Positions 54,038 to 63,558 of a DNA stretch of 64,000 nucleotides are shown piece by piece. Position 1 is the stretch's first letter. Each line of letters begins with the position of its first letter. The stretch is from Mycolicibacterium lutetiense. Lineage in GTDB: Bacteria > Actinomycetota > Actinomycetes > Mycobacteriales > Mycobacteriaceae. The notes under the pieces were generated by a model that ran no database searches, was not told the origin of the DNA, and saw only the letters and a list, made by a program, of their open reading frames with translations. The stretch covers positions 1,860,001-1,924,000 of the forward strand of contig NZ_JAGIOP010000002.1 of assembly GCF_017876775.1 (NCBI RefSeq), in the 5' to 3' direction. A program made the position numbers and the translations under genes.

Positions 54038-55594
54038 TTACTCGACGAGTGACGGCGTGTCGTGCCGCAGTGTCTCGCCCCGGAAGAACTCGGGGCTGCG
54101 AGATCGCCAGATCATCATCAGCACGGCACCGAGGATCAGCACGCCGAAGCCGATGTAGAACACCAGGCCGATGCCGCCGATCGCGGCGCCGCTGGCATTG
54201 TCCGGGTTCATACTCTCGCCGATCGAGATGACGAACACCGCGGCCAGCACGATTCCGCCGAGCAGCGGGAACAGGAATTTGAACACCACGTTGTGGGCGT
54301 TGGCGAACAGCTCACGGCGGAAGTACCAGACACACGCAAACGCCGTGATGCCGTAGTACCAGCAGATCATGATGCCAAGGGCCGCAATGGTATCCAACAG
54401 TGCGCTCTCGGAGAGCAGGCTCACCGCGGTGTAGAACACCCCGGTGACCACCCCGGCGGTGACGGTCGCGAACACGGGCACCAGATAGCGCGGACTGACC
54501 TCGGCAAAACGCGCGGGGAAGGCCTTGTAGGCACCCATCGCCAGCATCGCCCGGGCGGCCGGCAGGAACGTGGTTTGCAGGCTGGCCACCGAGGAAGCCA
54601 GGATCGCCAGGAACAGCAGCGGCCCGGCATAGGTACCGAGCACCGGGTCGGCCAACGCGGCGAACACGTTTTCGGCGTTGTCCGGATTGCCCAGTCCGAG
54701 ATCGGTTTCCCCGACGCCGGCGTACATCATCACCGCGACCGCGATCAGCAGATACGTCGCCAGGATGGACAGCACGCACAGCAACCCGGCCCGGCCCGGC
54801 ACCTTCGTCGGATCCTTGGACTCCTCCCCCAGCGTCAGACAGGTATCCCAGCCCCAGAAAGCGAAGATCGACCCGGTCACACCAATCACAAAGGCGCTCA
54901 ACGCGAGTCCGGTGAACGGGTTGAACCAGTCCAGGTCGAACGACAGCCCGGCCGGCGCGTCGCCGCGGCTCACGTGCACGAACGCCATCACCGCGAACGC
55001 CAGTAGCACCACCATCTGAAATCCGACCAATACGTACTGCACCCGTTCACTGGTGGTGATGCCGCGGCTCGCGATCGCGGTGGCGATGGCCAGGAACACC
55101 AGCGTGGTCAGGATGTTGATGGCCTTGTTGTCGGCCAACTCCGCAATGGAATGTTGGTTGGTGACCCTGGCGATGAACAGGTAGAAGAACTCCACCGCAA
55201 TGGCAGCGAGGTTGGACAGCACGATAATCGATGCGACCACCATGCCCCACCCGCACATCCACCCGACATACGGGCCGAACGCCTTGGTGGACCAGGTGAA
55301 CGATGCTCCACAGTCGGGTGCACGCGAGTTCAGTTCACGGTATGCGTACGCGGTCAGGAACATCGGGATGAACCCGGCGATGAAGATCGCCGGCATCTTC
55401 AGCCCGACGGCCGCGACGATCAACCCGATGCTCGCGGTCAGGGTGTATCCGGGCGCCACACACGAGATACCAAGGATCGCACCGGAGAACGTGCCGACCT
55501 TCCCGGTGGCCAGACCCTTGGAGACCAGCCCCGCAGAGCGCTCTGCGGATTCGAGCTTCTGAGGCGACGCGGATTCCGATGTCGACTCTGTCAT
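54038..55594 (-). CDS. APC-superfamily amino acid/polyamine permease
   Basis: A 518-residue transporter with about twelve transmembrane helices of the APC superfamily. The start has GAILGISCVAPGYTLTASIGLIV (the unwound helix 1 motif) and FIPMFLTAYAYRELNSRAPDCGASFTW; GWDTCLTLGEESKDPTKVPGRAGLL follows helix 6. The substrate is likely an amino acid or amine. Its start overlaps the upstream Usp gene (ATGA), so it is made together with it. Confidence 0.85.
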   Translation of the reverse strand: MTESTSESASPQKLESAERSAGLVSKGLATGKVGTFSGAILGISCVAPGYTLTASIGLIVAAVGLKMPAIFIAGFIPMFLTAYAYRELNSRAPDCGASFTWSTKAFGPYVGWMCGWGMVVASIIVLSNLAAIAVEFFYLFIARVTNQHSIAELADNKAINILTTLVFLAIATAIASRGITTSERVQYVLVGFQMVVLLAFAVMAFVHVSRGDAPAGLSFDLDWFNPFTGLALSAFVIGVTGSIFAFWGWDTCLTLGEESKDPTKVPGRAGLLCVLSILATYLLIAVAVMMYAGVGETDLGLGNPDNAENVFAALADPVLGTYAGPLLFLAILASSVASLQTTFLPAARAMLAMGAYKAFPARFAEVSPRYLVPVFATVTAGVVTGVFYTAVSLLSESALLDTIAALGIMICWYYGITAFACVWYFRRELFANAHNVVFKFLFPLLGGIVLAAVFVISIGESMNPDNASGAAIGGIGLVFYIGFGVLILGAVLMMIWRSRSPEFFRGETLRHDTPSLVE

Positions 55595-56490
55595 GAGTGA
55601 TCCTCGCCGTCCTTGAGTTCATCCCGGGGCACCACCACCATCGGCACGTCCAACACTCGCAACATCTTGGCCGCGGTGGAACCGAGGAAGATCCGCCGCG
55701 GCGCACTGAGCCGGCTGGATCCGACCATGATGATGTCGCCGTCCTCCCAGCCCAGCTGCTCGACAGCGGCCTCGACACTGGGACCGTTCACGATGGTGGA
55801 GGTCACCGGAAAATCCGCGGGTAGTTCATCTTTGGCGGCCGCCAAGGTCCGTTCGGCATGCTCGCGCGCGTGGGCTCGCACGGCCTCGCTGTCGCCCCGC
55901 AGCGAGCCGAAAATCGGATCGAGCGCGACCAGCGACACCAACCGCAGCGGAATGCCCGCGACGCGGCTGGCCCGCACCGCAGTGGAGAGCAACAGATCCG
56001 AACCTTGACGTTGCCCTATGGCGCAGGTGATTTCATGCACCCGCTCAACTTTGGAATCGCGGGTTCCGCGCGGAGCCACCGCGACCGGCACCGGGGAGGA
56101 ATGCAACAGCTCGTTAACCACCGACCCCAGGGAGTAGCTGCCGACCAGGCCCCCACCGGCGCCGCCGACCACGATCGCGATCGCCTGCAGTCGCAGCGCC
56201 TCACGGATCAGACCGTCGGTGAACGAGTCATCGAAGCTCAGATGCGTGTGCGCCACAACGTCGTCGGGCACCAGGGCCAGGGCGTCATCCAGCCAACCCT
56301 GCGCCTGCCCGGCCAGCACTTCCTCGTAGCCGCCCTTGGGAACGCTGCCCGGCGGCGCGTTGTCGGGCGGCAGCACGATGCAGATGTGGACCTCAGCGGC
56401 CAACGTCCGGGCGAACCGAACCGCCAATGCCAGCGCATCGGCGCCACCGGGGGTGGCCAGATACCCAACGACCAGGTTTACCTGCGTCAC
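55591..56490 (-). CDS. Tandem universal stress protein
   Basis: A 299-residue protein with two Usp domains. The first ends in AIVVGGAGGGLVGSYSLGSVVNELLHSSPVPVAVAP and the second in IIMVGSSRLSAPRRIFLGSTAAKMLRVLDVPMVVVP, both matching the ATP-binding G-x2-G-x9-G(S/T) pattern. The GTG at 56490 is chosen for its GGTGG site and because it starts directly with the beta strand NLVVGYLATPGG. It is the first gene of an operon with the APC permease, whose activity it may regulate (inference). Confidence 0.8.
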   Translation of the reverse strand: MTQVNLVVGYLATPGGADALALAVRFARTLAAEVHICIVLPPDNAPPGSVPKGGYEEVLAGQAQGWLDDALALVPDDVVAHTHLSFDDSFTDGLIREALRLQAIAIVVGGAGGGLVGSYSLGSVVNELLHSSPVPVAVAPRGTRDSKVERVHEITCAIGQRQGSDLLLSTAVRASRVAGIPLRLVSLVALDPIFGSLRGDSEAVRAHAREHAERTLAAAKDELPADFPVTSTIVNGPSVEAAVEQLGWEDGDIIMVGSSRLSAPRRIFLGSTAAKMLRVLDVPMVVVPRDELKDGEDHS

Positions 56491-56596
56491 CTGCCACCAC
56501 CCATCCCGCACCGCGCCATGCGACCGTAGTGGTTCGATCCTGTCAATCCACCCCGCGGTGTGCAGGGCTTCGGAGGAAATTTCCGCGACTGCCCGA

Positions 56597-57466
56597 TCAG
56601 TCGGAATACTCGGCGACGCCGTCGTCCAGCACCAACCGGGCGTCGGCACCGTCGGGCCCGGCCGCCTCCGTGCGGAACACCGCCCGCCCCGGTTCGGTAC
56701 GCCAGATCGACGTCGTCAGCGTCTCACCCGGGAACACCGGCGAACTGAACCGCGCCGCCACCGCCTGAACCTTGGTGGCGTCACCGCCGCCGAGTTCGGC
56801 GACCAGTGCCCGCCCGGCCACCCCGTAGGTGCACAGGCCGTGCAGGATCGGCTTCGGGAACCCGGCGAGATTCTGCGCGAACCACGGATCGCTGTGCAGC
56901 GGGTTGCGATCCCCGGACAGTCGATAGATCAGCGCCTGATCCTCACGGGTGGGCAGCGCCACCCGGGCGTCGGGTTCGCGGTCGGGAATCTGCGGTGCCA
57001 CCGGGCGTTGCCCCGGCTGCCCGCCGAACCCGCCTTCGCCCCGGATCACCACGGTGGTAAGGGTTTCCGCGACGACCTCGCCGCTGGCCGGATCTGTGCC
57101 GATGCCCTTGAGCATGACCACCGCGTTCTTGCCCTCACCCTTGTCCTGGATGTCGACGACCTCGGAGACCACGCTGAGCTTCCCGGCCGGCGGCAGCGGC
57201 CGGTGCAACCGGATCGCCTGGGAACCGTGCAGCAACATGCCGAAATTGAAGGTGCCGATCTTGAGTGCTGCGGGGAAGGCCGAGCAGGCGATCACCGCAT
57301 AGGTCGGCAACACCTGCTGTTCGATCTCGTGACTGTTCTCGGTGGTGAAGGCGAGGTCTTCGGTACCCGCGCCCACCCCGATGGCGTACAGCAGGGTGTC
57401 GCGGTCGGTCCATTCGAACGGAATCGGGTCGGTGGTTTCGCCGATGGCTTCGGGATTGAGGGGCAT
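56597..57466 (-). CDS. htdY: (3R)-hydroxyacyl-thioester dehydratase, double hot-dog
   Basis: A 289-residue double hot-dog MaoC-type enzyme that removes water from or adds it to (3R)-hydroxyacyl-CoA or -ACP. The C-terminal domain holds the hydratase-2 motif YRLSGDRNPLHSDPWFA with the catalytic Asp and His. The N-terminal domain lacks the catalytic pair, as usual. It corresponds to Rv3389c (HtdY). It diverges from acrA1, the acyl-CoA reductase gene, which suggests related lipid chemistry. Confidence 0.9.
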   Translation of the reverse strand: MPLNPEAIGETTDPIPFEWTDRDTLLYAIGVGAGTEDLAFTTENSHEIEQQVLPTYAVIACSAFPAALKIGTFNFGMLLHGSQAIRLHRPLPPAGKLSVVSEVVDIQDKGEGKNAVVMLKGIGTDPASGEVVAETLTTVVIRGEGGFGGQPGQRPVAPQIPDREPDARVALPTREDQALIYRLSGDRNPLHSDPWFAQNLAGFPKPILHGLCTYGVAGRALVAELGGGDATKVQAVAARFSSPVFPGETLTTSIWRTEPGRAVFRTEAAGPDGADARLVLDDGVAEYSD

Positions 57467-57537
57467 GCGTGCCGACGATAGCGGCTCAGCGGTTCAGTTG
57501 ACCGGCCTTGTTGACCTTTGCTCGATCTAGGGCCACG

Positions 57538-59574
57538 ATGGCTCGCATGCGTTATGTCGTTACCGGCGGTACCGGGTTTATCGGCCGCCGAATGATCACC
57601 CGGATTCTGTCCGTCGAACCCGGCGCCGAGGTGTGGGTGCTGGTACGCCGTGAGTCGCTGAGGCGGTTCGAGCAGCTGGCCCAGAACTGGGATGAACGAG
57701 TGAAACCGCTGGTGGGCGACCTGACCGCGGCAGATCTCGGGCTGTCCGACACCGATATCGCCGAGTTGGGTGACGTCTCGCATGTGGTGCACTGCGCGGC
57801 CATCTACGACATGACGATCGGTGAATCCGAACAGCGGGCGGCCAATGTGGAAGGCACCCGCGCGGTGATCGACCTGGCCCGGAAGCTGGATGCCACGTTG
57901 CACCACGTGTCCTCGATCGCGGTGGCCGGCAACCATCGGGGCGTGTTCACCGAAAACGATTTCGACGTGGCCCAGGACCTGCCCACGCCGTATCACCAGA
58001 CCAAGTTCGAGGCCGAACTGCTGGTGCGCTCGACGCCGGGACTGCGCTACCGGGTGTACCGACCGGCCGTCGTGGTCGGCGATTCGGCGACCGGTGAGAT
58101 GGACAAGGTCGACGGCCCCTACTACTTCTTCGGCGTGCTGGCACGCCTGGCCGGGCTTCCCAAGTTCACGCCGATGATGCTGCCCGACAGCGGCCGCACC
58201 AACGTGGTGCCGGTGGACTATGTAGTTGAGGCGATGGTCGCGTTGATGCACACCGACGACAAGGACGGTGAAACCTTCCACCTCACCGCGCCGAAGACCA
58301 CCGGGCTGCACGACATCTACCGTGGCGTGGCAGCAGAGGCCGGACTGCCTCCGCTGCGCGGGTCGCTGCCACGGGCCACCGCGGCTCCGGTCCTGCAGGC
58401 GCGGGGACGGGTCAAGGCGGTGCGCAACATCGTCGCCACCCAGCTGGGTATCCCCGGCGAGGTGCTCGACGTGGCCGAGCTGCGACCGACCTTCACCGCG
58501 GACAACACCACCGCCGCGCTGCGCGGTACCGGGATCTCGGTACCCGAATTCTCTTCGTATGCACCGAAACTGTGGCGCTACTGGGCCCAGCACCTCGATC
58601 CCGACCGCGCCCGTCGCGATGATCCGGCCGGCGCCCTGATCGGCAGGCACGTCATCATCACCGGCGCCTCCAGCGGTATCGGCCGGGCTTCGGCTATCGC
58701 CATAGCCGAACGCGGCGCCTGCGTCTTCGCGCTGGCCCGCAACGGTGAGGCGCTCGACGACCTGGTTGCCGAGATCCGGGCTGCCGGCGGGCAGGCCTAC
58801 GCATTCACCTGCGACGTCACCGATTCCGCGTCGGTCGAGCACACCGTCAAGGACATCCTCGGCCGGTTCGGCCACGTCGACTACCTGGTGAACAACGCCG
58901 GCCGGTCGATCCGCCGCTCGGTGACGAACTCGACGGACCGGCTGCACGATTACGAACGGGTGATGGCGGTCAACTACTTCGGTTCCGTGCGTATGGTGCT
59001 GGCGCTGCTGCCGCACTGGCGCGAACGCCGGTTCGGGCATGTGGTCAACGTGTCCAGCGCCGGTGTGCAGGCCAACACCCCGAAGTACAGCGCCTACCTG
59101 CCGTCCAAGGCAGCCCTCGACGCCTTCTCCGAGGTAGTCGGCACCGAAACCCTCTCGGATCACATCACCTTCACCAATATCCATATGCCCCTGGTGAAGA
59201 CGCCGATGATCGCACCCTCGCGCAAGCTCAACCCCGTGCCGCCGATCTCTGCCGAGCACGCCGCGGCCATGGTGGTGCGCGGTCTGGTCGACAAGCCGGC
59301 CCGGATCGACACCCCGTTGGGCACCGTCGCCGATTTCGGTCATTACCTGACCCCGAAACTGTCGCGCCGCGTCCTGCATCAGCTGTATCTGGGCTATCCG
59401 GACTCGGCGGCCGCGCAGGGGCAGATCGGCGAGAGCCCGCAGGCGACGACGGGCGAGCCGACGCAACGGCGACCGAAACGGCCGGTCCGCAGCGTCCGCA
59501 CCCTGCGGGTTCCGCGCGCGGTGGCCCGCCCGATCAAGCGAGCGGTGCGGTTGGTGCCCGGCGTGCACTGGTAG
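57538..59574 (+). CDS. acrA1: Two-domain fatty acyl-CoA reductase (AcrA1-like)
   Basis: A 678-residue enzyme with two Rossmann reductase domains. The N-terminal half is an extended SDR/thioester reductase-like domain (TGGTGFIGRRM, then the Y-x3-K in PYHQTKFEAELL); the C-terminal half from about residue 370 is a classical SDR (TGASSGIGRASA, NNAG, catalytic Y-x3-K in YSAYLPSKAALDAFSE). The layout matches Rv3391, proposed to reduce acyl-CoA to fatty alcohol. The ATG at 57538 is used; 57547 is also possible. It is followed at 26 bases by iunH. Confidence 0.85.
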   Translation: MARMRYVVTGGTGFIGRRMITRILSVEPGAEVWVLVRRESLRRFEQLAQNWDERVKPLVGDLTAADLGLSDTDIAELGDVSHVVHCAAIYDMTIGESEQRAANVEGTRAVIDLARKLDATLHHVSSIAVAGNHRGVFTENDFDVAQDLPTPYHQTKFEAELLVRSTPGLRYRVYRPAVVVGDSATGEMDKVDGPYYFFGVLARLAGLPKFTPMMLPDSGRTNVVPVDYVVEAMVALMHTDDKDGETFHLTAPKTTGLHDIYRGVAAEAGLPPLRGSLPRATAAPVLQARGRVKAVRNIVATQLGIPGEVLDVAELRPTFTADNTTAALRGTGISVPEFSSYAPKLWRYWAQHLDPDRARRDDPAGALIGRHVIITGASSGIGRASAIAIAERGACVFALARNGEALDDLVAEIRAAGGQAYAFTCDVTDSASVEHTVKDILGRFGHVDYLVNNAGRSIRRSVTNSTDRLHDYERVMAVNYFGSVRMVLALLPHWRERRFGHVVNVSSAGVQANTPKYSAYLPSKAALDAFSEVVGTETLSDHITFTNIHMPLVKTPMIAPSRKLNPVPPISAEHAAAMVVRGLVDKPARIDTPLGTVADFGHYLTPKLSRRVLHQLYLGYPDSAAAQGQIGESPQATTGEPTQRRPKRPVRSVRTLRVPRAVARPIKRAVRLVPGVHW

Positions 59575-59599
59575 CCGATTCGGTCCTATCGTTGGTGTC

Positions 59600-60646
59600 G
59601 TGACGACACCGCCAGTCCCCGTGTTCGCCGACGTCGACACCGGTGTCGACGACGCGATGGCGCTGGCATATCTGCTGGCCAGCCCGGAAGCCGAGGTGGT
59701 CGGTATTGCCTCGACCGCGGGAAATGTTCCGGTGCAACAGGTCTGCACCAACAACCTGGGCCTGCTGGAGCTGTGCGGGGTGACCGGAATCCCGGTCTCC
59801 AAAGGGGCCGAGCAGCCGTTGGTCGCACCGCTGCGCACTGCCGAGGACACCCACGGGCCACAGGGCCTGGGATACGCACAGTTACCCGACAGCGACCGGC
59901 TGCTCACCGCGCACGACGCCGCCGAGGCCTGGGTCCGCGCCGCCCGCACGCACCCGGGTGAGTTGATCGGGCTGGCCACCGGACCGCTGACCAACCTGGC
60001 GCTGGCGATGCGTGTCGAGCCCACGCTGCCCAAGCTGCTGCGCCGCCTGGTGATCATGGGCGGGGCGTTCGACTATCGCGGCAACACCACGCCGGTGTCG
60101 GAGTGGAACATCAGCGTGGACCCCGAGTCCGCCGCCGAGGTATTCAGCGGCTGGAACGCCGCCTGGGGCCTCGACGACGCCGCGCATGTGCCAATCGTGC
60201 TGGGTCTCAACCTCACCGAGAATGTGGCGTTGACACCGGCACTGCTGAACCGGCTCGCGACCGCGGCCGGGTCACCGTCGGCGCCGATGAGCGTGCTCGA
60301 CGAGCGCGGCACCCGGTCGGCGGCCGACAACCCGTTGATCCGCGTCCTCGAAGACGCCATGCGGTTCTACTTCGAGTTCCACTTCGACACCGGCGACGGG
60401 TACCTGGCGCATCTGCACGATCCCCTGGCAGCCGCGGTCGCGCTGGACCCGGAGTTGGTGAGCTACCGGGAAACCACGGTCGATGTCGAGCTGAACGGCA
60501 CCCTGACCCGCGGTATGACGGTGGCCGACTGGAACGGGCACTGGGGGCGGCCGCCCAATGCGCTGATCGGCACCGAAGTCGACCCGGCGGTGTTCTTCGA
60601 CCGGTTCATCAACCGGGTCGGGGAGTTCGCACAGCGCCTGAGCTGA
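59600..60646 (+). CDS. iunH: Inosine-uridine-preferring nucleoside hydrolase
   Basis: Splits ribonucleosides into base and ribose for salvage. The 348-residue protein has the Ca-binding N-terminal Asp cluster DVDTGVDDAMAL of the family, the substrate loop EWNISVDPESAAEVF with Asp, and the late HDPLAAAVALDPEL with the final Asp ligand. The GTG at 59600 gives this N-terminus directly. It corresponds to Rv3393 and converges on imuB. Confidence 0.92.
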   Translation: MTTPPVPVFADVDTGVDDAMALAYLLASPEAEVVGIASTAGNVPVQQVCTNNLGLLELCGVTGIPVSKGAEQPLVAPLRTAEDTHGPQGLGYAQLPDSDRLLTAHDAAEAWVRAARTHPGELIGLATGPLTNLALAMRVEPTLPKLLRRLVIMGGAFDYRGNTTPVSEWNISVDPESAAEVFSGWNAAWGLDDAAHVPIVLGLNLTENVALTPALLNRLATAAGSPSAPMSVLDERGTRSAADNPLIRVLEDAMRFYFEFHFDTGDGYLAHLHDPLAAAVALDPELVSYRETTVDVELNGTLTRGMTVADWNGHWGRPPNALIGTEVDPAVFFDRFINRVGEFAQRLS

Positions 60647-60653
60647 CCGTGCC

Positions 60654-62240
60654 TCATTCATAGGCGCCCTCCAGATACCACCGGCGCTGCCGATAACACA
60701 GCAGCAGGGCGAGATCGTCTTCGTCCCTATCTCCAGAGCCCAGCAGTACCTGGACCCGCGCCGTGCGCCCGGCTCCTCGGTTCTCCGGATCCCACCACCG
60801 CTCGTCGACCGGCCACGGCCCCGCCCACCAGCGCAACCTGCCGTCACGGCGGCCGGCGCCGGCCAGCTGCGCCGGATCAGCCGAGAACAACCCACGACTG
60901 GTGACCCGGACCGGATTTCCTTGTGTATCAAGCAGTTCCACCGGGTCATCGAGCAGGACGGTCGGTGAGGGCTCGGGCAACTGGCCGGGCCAGGGCTGGC
61001 GCGGATCGGCTCGCGGTACCGGCTCGTCCCCCAACGGCGTGAGGGTGATGCGCTCGGCAGGGCCGCGCCCTCCACTGAGCACCGGAACCTGTACCGCTTC
61101 GGGGCCGAGCAGCCCCTGAACTCGCAGCAGCGCGCGCCGGGCCCGCAGCCGATCCTCCTCCCCCAGCCCGCCCCACAATGGCAACTGCAACGCCGACGCC
61201 GATACCACCTCCACCGGGCGCAGCCGCAGCACAATGACCGGGCCGGTGGGCCGCTCGGAGGTGCGGCGGTTCAGCCAGCCGTCCAGCTGCCAACGCACCC
61301 GGTCTGCGGTGGCATCCTCGGTCAGTGGTTCGGCGCACCGCCAGACCCTTTCCAGCTCTTCACCGTTGGCGGTGAGGGCATGGATGGCCAACCGGGTACA
61401 GCCCACCCCGGCCGCCTCCAGACGACGATGCAGATCGCCGGCCAGGGACCGTCCGGCGAAAGCTGCCGCGTCCACCCTTTCGATCGGCGGGTCACAGTTC
61501 ATCACCGCATCGAGTTCGGTGTCCGGATCCCGTCCGGAGGGACCCCGGTCCGGCTCCCCACAGGCGAACCGGTGCGCCGTCACCGCGTCGACCCCGAACC
61601 GGGAGGCGACATCGGTGCGGGACAACTCGGCGAACTGCCCGAGAGTTCGGATACCCATCCGCCACAACAGGTCTGCCAGGTCCTCGCGGCCCGGGGCGGC
61701 CAGGGCAGGCTCGGTGGACAGCTGCCGGATCGACAGCCCGGACAGAAACCGTGCATCGTTCCCGGGTTCGACGATGCACCCGGCCCGGGCGGCGAAGACC
61801 GCGGTGGAAAGTTGATCGGCGATCCCGACCTGGCATTCGGCCCCTGCCGCGGCGACGGCGTCGATCAATCGTTCGGCCGCAACCGGTTCGGATCCGAAGT
61901 ACCGCGCCGCGCCGCGCACCGAGAGCACCAACAATCCTGGACGCAGCACCTCGGCGCGCGGCACCAGATCGTCGACAGCAAGCGTCACGTTCTCGAAATG
62001 GCGGGCATCCCTTGCCGGGTCCGCGGTGACGACATGTAGTTGCGGACACCGGGCCTGCGCCTCACGCCGGCGCAGGCCCCGCCGAACCCCGGTCGCCCGA
62101 GCCGACGCCGAGCAGGCGATCACCCGGTTGGCCAGGGTGACCGCGACCGGCACCGTCGAGGTCACACCTGCCGCCGTCGCTGCGGCCACTGCCGGCCAGT
62201 CCATACACCAGAGGGCCAGCACCCTGGAATCCGCGGGCAC
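60654..62240 (-). CDS. imuB: Mutasome adaptor ImuB, inactive Y-family polymerase homologue
   Basis: ImuB bridges DnaE2, ImuA' and the beta clamp in SOS mutagenesis. The 528-residue protein has a Y-family fold, but the first active-site motif reads LWCMDWPAVAAA and the usual S-x-D-E acidic pair is absent, so catalysis is not expected. Residues 352-357 are Q-L-P-L-W-G, the clamp-binding motif at the same residue numbers as in M. tuberculosis. The GTG at 62240 follows the imuA' stop by three bases. Rv3394c. Confidence 0.93.
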   Translation of the reverse strand: MPADSRVLALWCMDWPAVAAATAAGVTSTVPVAVTLANRVIACSASARATGVRRGLRRREAQARCPQLHVVTADPARDARHFENVTLAVDDLVPRAEVLRPGLLVLSVRGAARYFGSEPVAAERLIDAVAAAGAECQVGIADQLSTAVFAARAGCIVEPGNDARFLSGLSIRQLSTEPALAAPGREDLADLLWRMGIRTLGQFAELSRTDVASRFGVDAVTAHRFACGEPDRGPSGRDPDTELDAVMNCDPPIERVDAAAFAGRSLAGDLHRRLEAAGVGCTRLAIHALTANGEELERVWRCAEPLTEDATADRVRWQLDGWLNRRTSERPTGPVIVLRLRPVEVVSASALQLPLWGGLGEEDRLRARRALLRVQGLLGPEAVQVPVLSGGRGPAERITLTPLGDEPVPRADPRQPWPGQLPEPSPTVLLDDPVELLDTQGNPVRVTSRGLFSADPAQLAGAGRRDGRLRWWAGPWPVDERWWDPENRGAGRTARVQVLLGSGDRDEDDLALLLCYRQRRWYLEGAYE

Positions 62241-62243
62241 GAG

Positions 62244-62951
62244 CTATCCGCCTGCCGCACAAGCTGATCCGATGCCCCGTCCCCGGGCACGCATGACCAG
62301 CCGGACCCGGCTGATCCGGCCGCGCCCGGGCGTCGGGATGTCCTGGCCGGCACCGGCCACCTCATAACCGCATACCCGGGCCTCCAGCCGAGCCGACGCT
62401 CCCTGCCAGTCACCGTCGACGACCAGCAGGGTGCAGCCTTTCTGCCGGGCCCGCGCCACCATCACCCTGGCCCGACTCGGCGGCACCGAACGCCCACCCA
62501 GCCCGAGCACCACCAGATCCATCCCGTCCATCAGCACCGCAGCCACCTCGACAGGATCGGCACCCGGATCGGGGATCACCGCGAGCCGACTCAGATCGGC
62601 GCCCATTTCCACCGCGGCCAACAGGCCGACATCGGGTTGGCCGATGATCACCGCGTGCCCGCCCGCGGCCGTCACCGCCGCCACCATGCCCAGCGACAGC
62701 GACCGGGCACCCGCTGCCACTGCCACAGACCCACGCGGCAGCGTCGTCGGCAGCCCCTCCGGCAACGCTTCAACCAGCGTTTCAGACGGTTCCAGCAAAG
62801 ATTCCGGAGCCGATATCACGGTTTCGGACCGGGGCGCACCGCGATGCGCGAGACCCACCTTCCCTGACACCGAGGCAATCTTGCGACGGAGGTGTTCGAC
62901 CTGTTCAGAACGGGTAAGTGAGGGAAAATCAAGCTCTGCCGCTACAGTCAC
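62244..62951 (-). CDS. imuA': Mutasome component ImuA'
   Basis: A 235-residue RecA-fold-like protein required with ImuB and DnaE2 for damage-induced mutagenesis. Sequence features are [15 protein letters not shown] near the start, the RecA-like strand [27 protein letters not shown] where the Walker A motif is missing, and [41 protein letters not shown] 62951 has GGGAGG seven bases upstream. It is the first gene of the imuA'-imuB operon, behind a LexA box. Rv3395c. Confidence 0.9.
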   Translation of the reverse strand: MTVAAELDFPSLTRSEQVEHLRRKIASVSGKVGLAHRGAPRSETVISAPESLLEPSETLVEALPEGLPTTLPRGSVAVAAGARSLSLGMVAAVTAAGGHAVIIGQPDVGLLAAVEMGADLSRLAVIPDPGADPVEVAAVLMDGMDLVVLGLGGRSVPPSRARVMVARARQKGCTLLVVDGDWQGASARLEARVCGYEVAGAGQDIPTPGRGRISRVRLVMRARGRGIGSACAAGG

Positions 62952-62987
62952 AACAACACCTCCCGCACCATCCACATCTCACTTTGT

Positions 62988-63003
62988 TCGAATATATGTT
63001 CGA
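62988..63003. promoter_or_regulatory. SOS (LexA) box of imuA'-imuB
   Basis: TCGAATATATGTTCGA differs from the mycobacterial LexA consensus by one base and lies 37 bases before the imuA' start, the expected place for LexA control of the operon. Confidence 0.85.
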
Positions 63004-63243
63004 TCTCTTGAGTAAACACCCACCCCCCGACAGCGTCAAGCTGCGGGAAGCGGCCGCCACCCCGGGGGCGGGACCGGCCGAAATGGTTCTGCGGCCGTGC
63101 GAACCTTCAGTTAGAGTTCCCTCACCAGAACCCACTTCGGGATGGGACTGGCCACGACTTTGCGTTACAGGTAGTGGGAATCCACCGCGATTCGCCGAAG
63201 ACCAGAGTTCTGCGACAGCACCGGGGACAGTGAGGACAGCATC
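63004..63243. other. Intergenic region before the lipoprotein gene
   Basis: No gene is supported. The end of the region (GAGGACAGCATC before the ATG) supplies a ribosome site; a promoter for the downstream genes should lie here but none is clear. Confidence 0.4.
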
Positions 63244-63528
63244 ATGAAGTCAGGACAGTTGACTCGTCGGCTCACCGTCATCGCGGGCGGCGCGGCAGTC
63301 ATCGGGATGATCTCGTTCACCGCGGCGTGCGGCACCGAGGAACAGAAGGGTCCCGAGACCACCACGCCGACCACGACGACGACTACGACCACCACCACGC
63401 CGGCCACCCCCGCCCCACCGCCGCCCGTCGCGCCGACCGAGAAGTCGATCAACCCCACCGGTGGCAACCTGTTCACGCCCGGCGTGAAGGCACCTCCGGC
63501 CCCGACCGCGATCCCCGGCGACAACTAG
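63244..63528 (+). CDS. Small Thr/Pro-rich lipoprotein
   Basis: A 94-residue protein with a basic N-terminus, hydrophobic helix and lipobox-like F-T-A-A-C (residues 25-29), so it is probably exported and acylated at that Cys. The rest is disordered: a run of Thr interrupted by Pro, Ala-Pro-rich stretches and PTGGNLFTPGVKAPPAPT near the end. No function is recognised. It may be a surface spacer peptide, or co-expressed with the S53-type gene 30 bases downstream. Confidence 0.65.
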   Translation: MKSGQLTRRLTVIAGGAAVIGMISFTAACGTEEQKGPETTTPTTTTTTTTTTPATPAPPPPVAPTEKSINPTGGNLFTPGVKAPPAPTAIPGDN

Positions 63529-63558
63529 GCGCGGAGCGCAGAAAGTCGGTCGCTCGCC

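Noticed and set aside
57292..60057. A 921-codon open frame on the minus strand
   Set aside because: It is antisense to acrA1 and iunH, whose motifs are complete, and its translation is Arg/His/Gln-rich as expected from a third-position shadow in GC-rich DNA.
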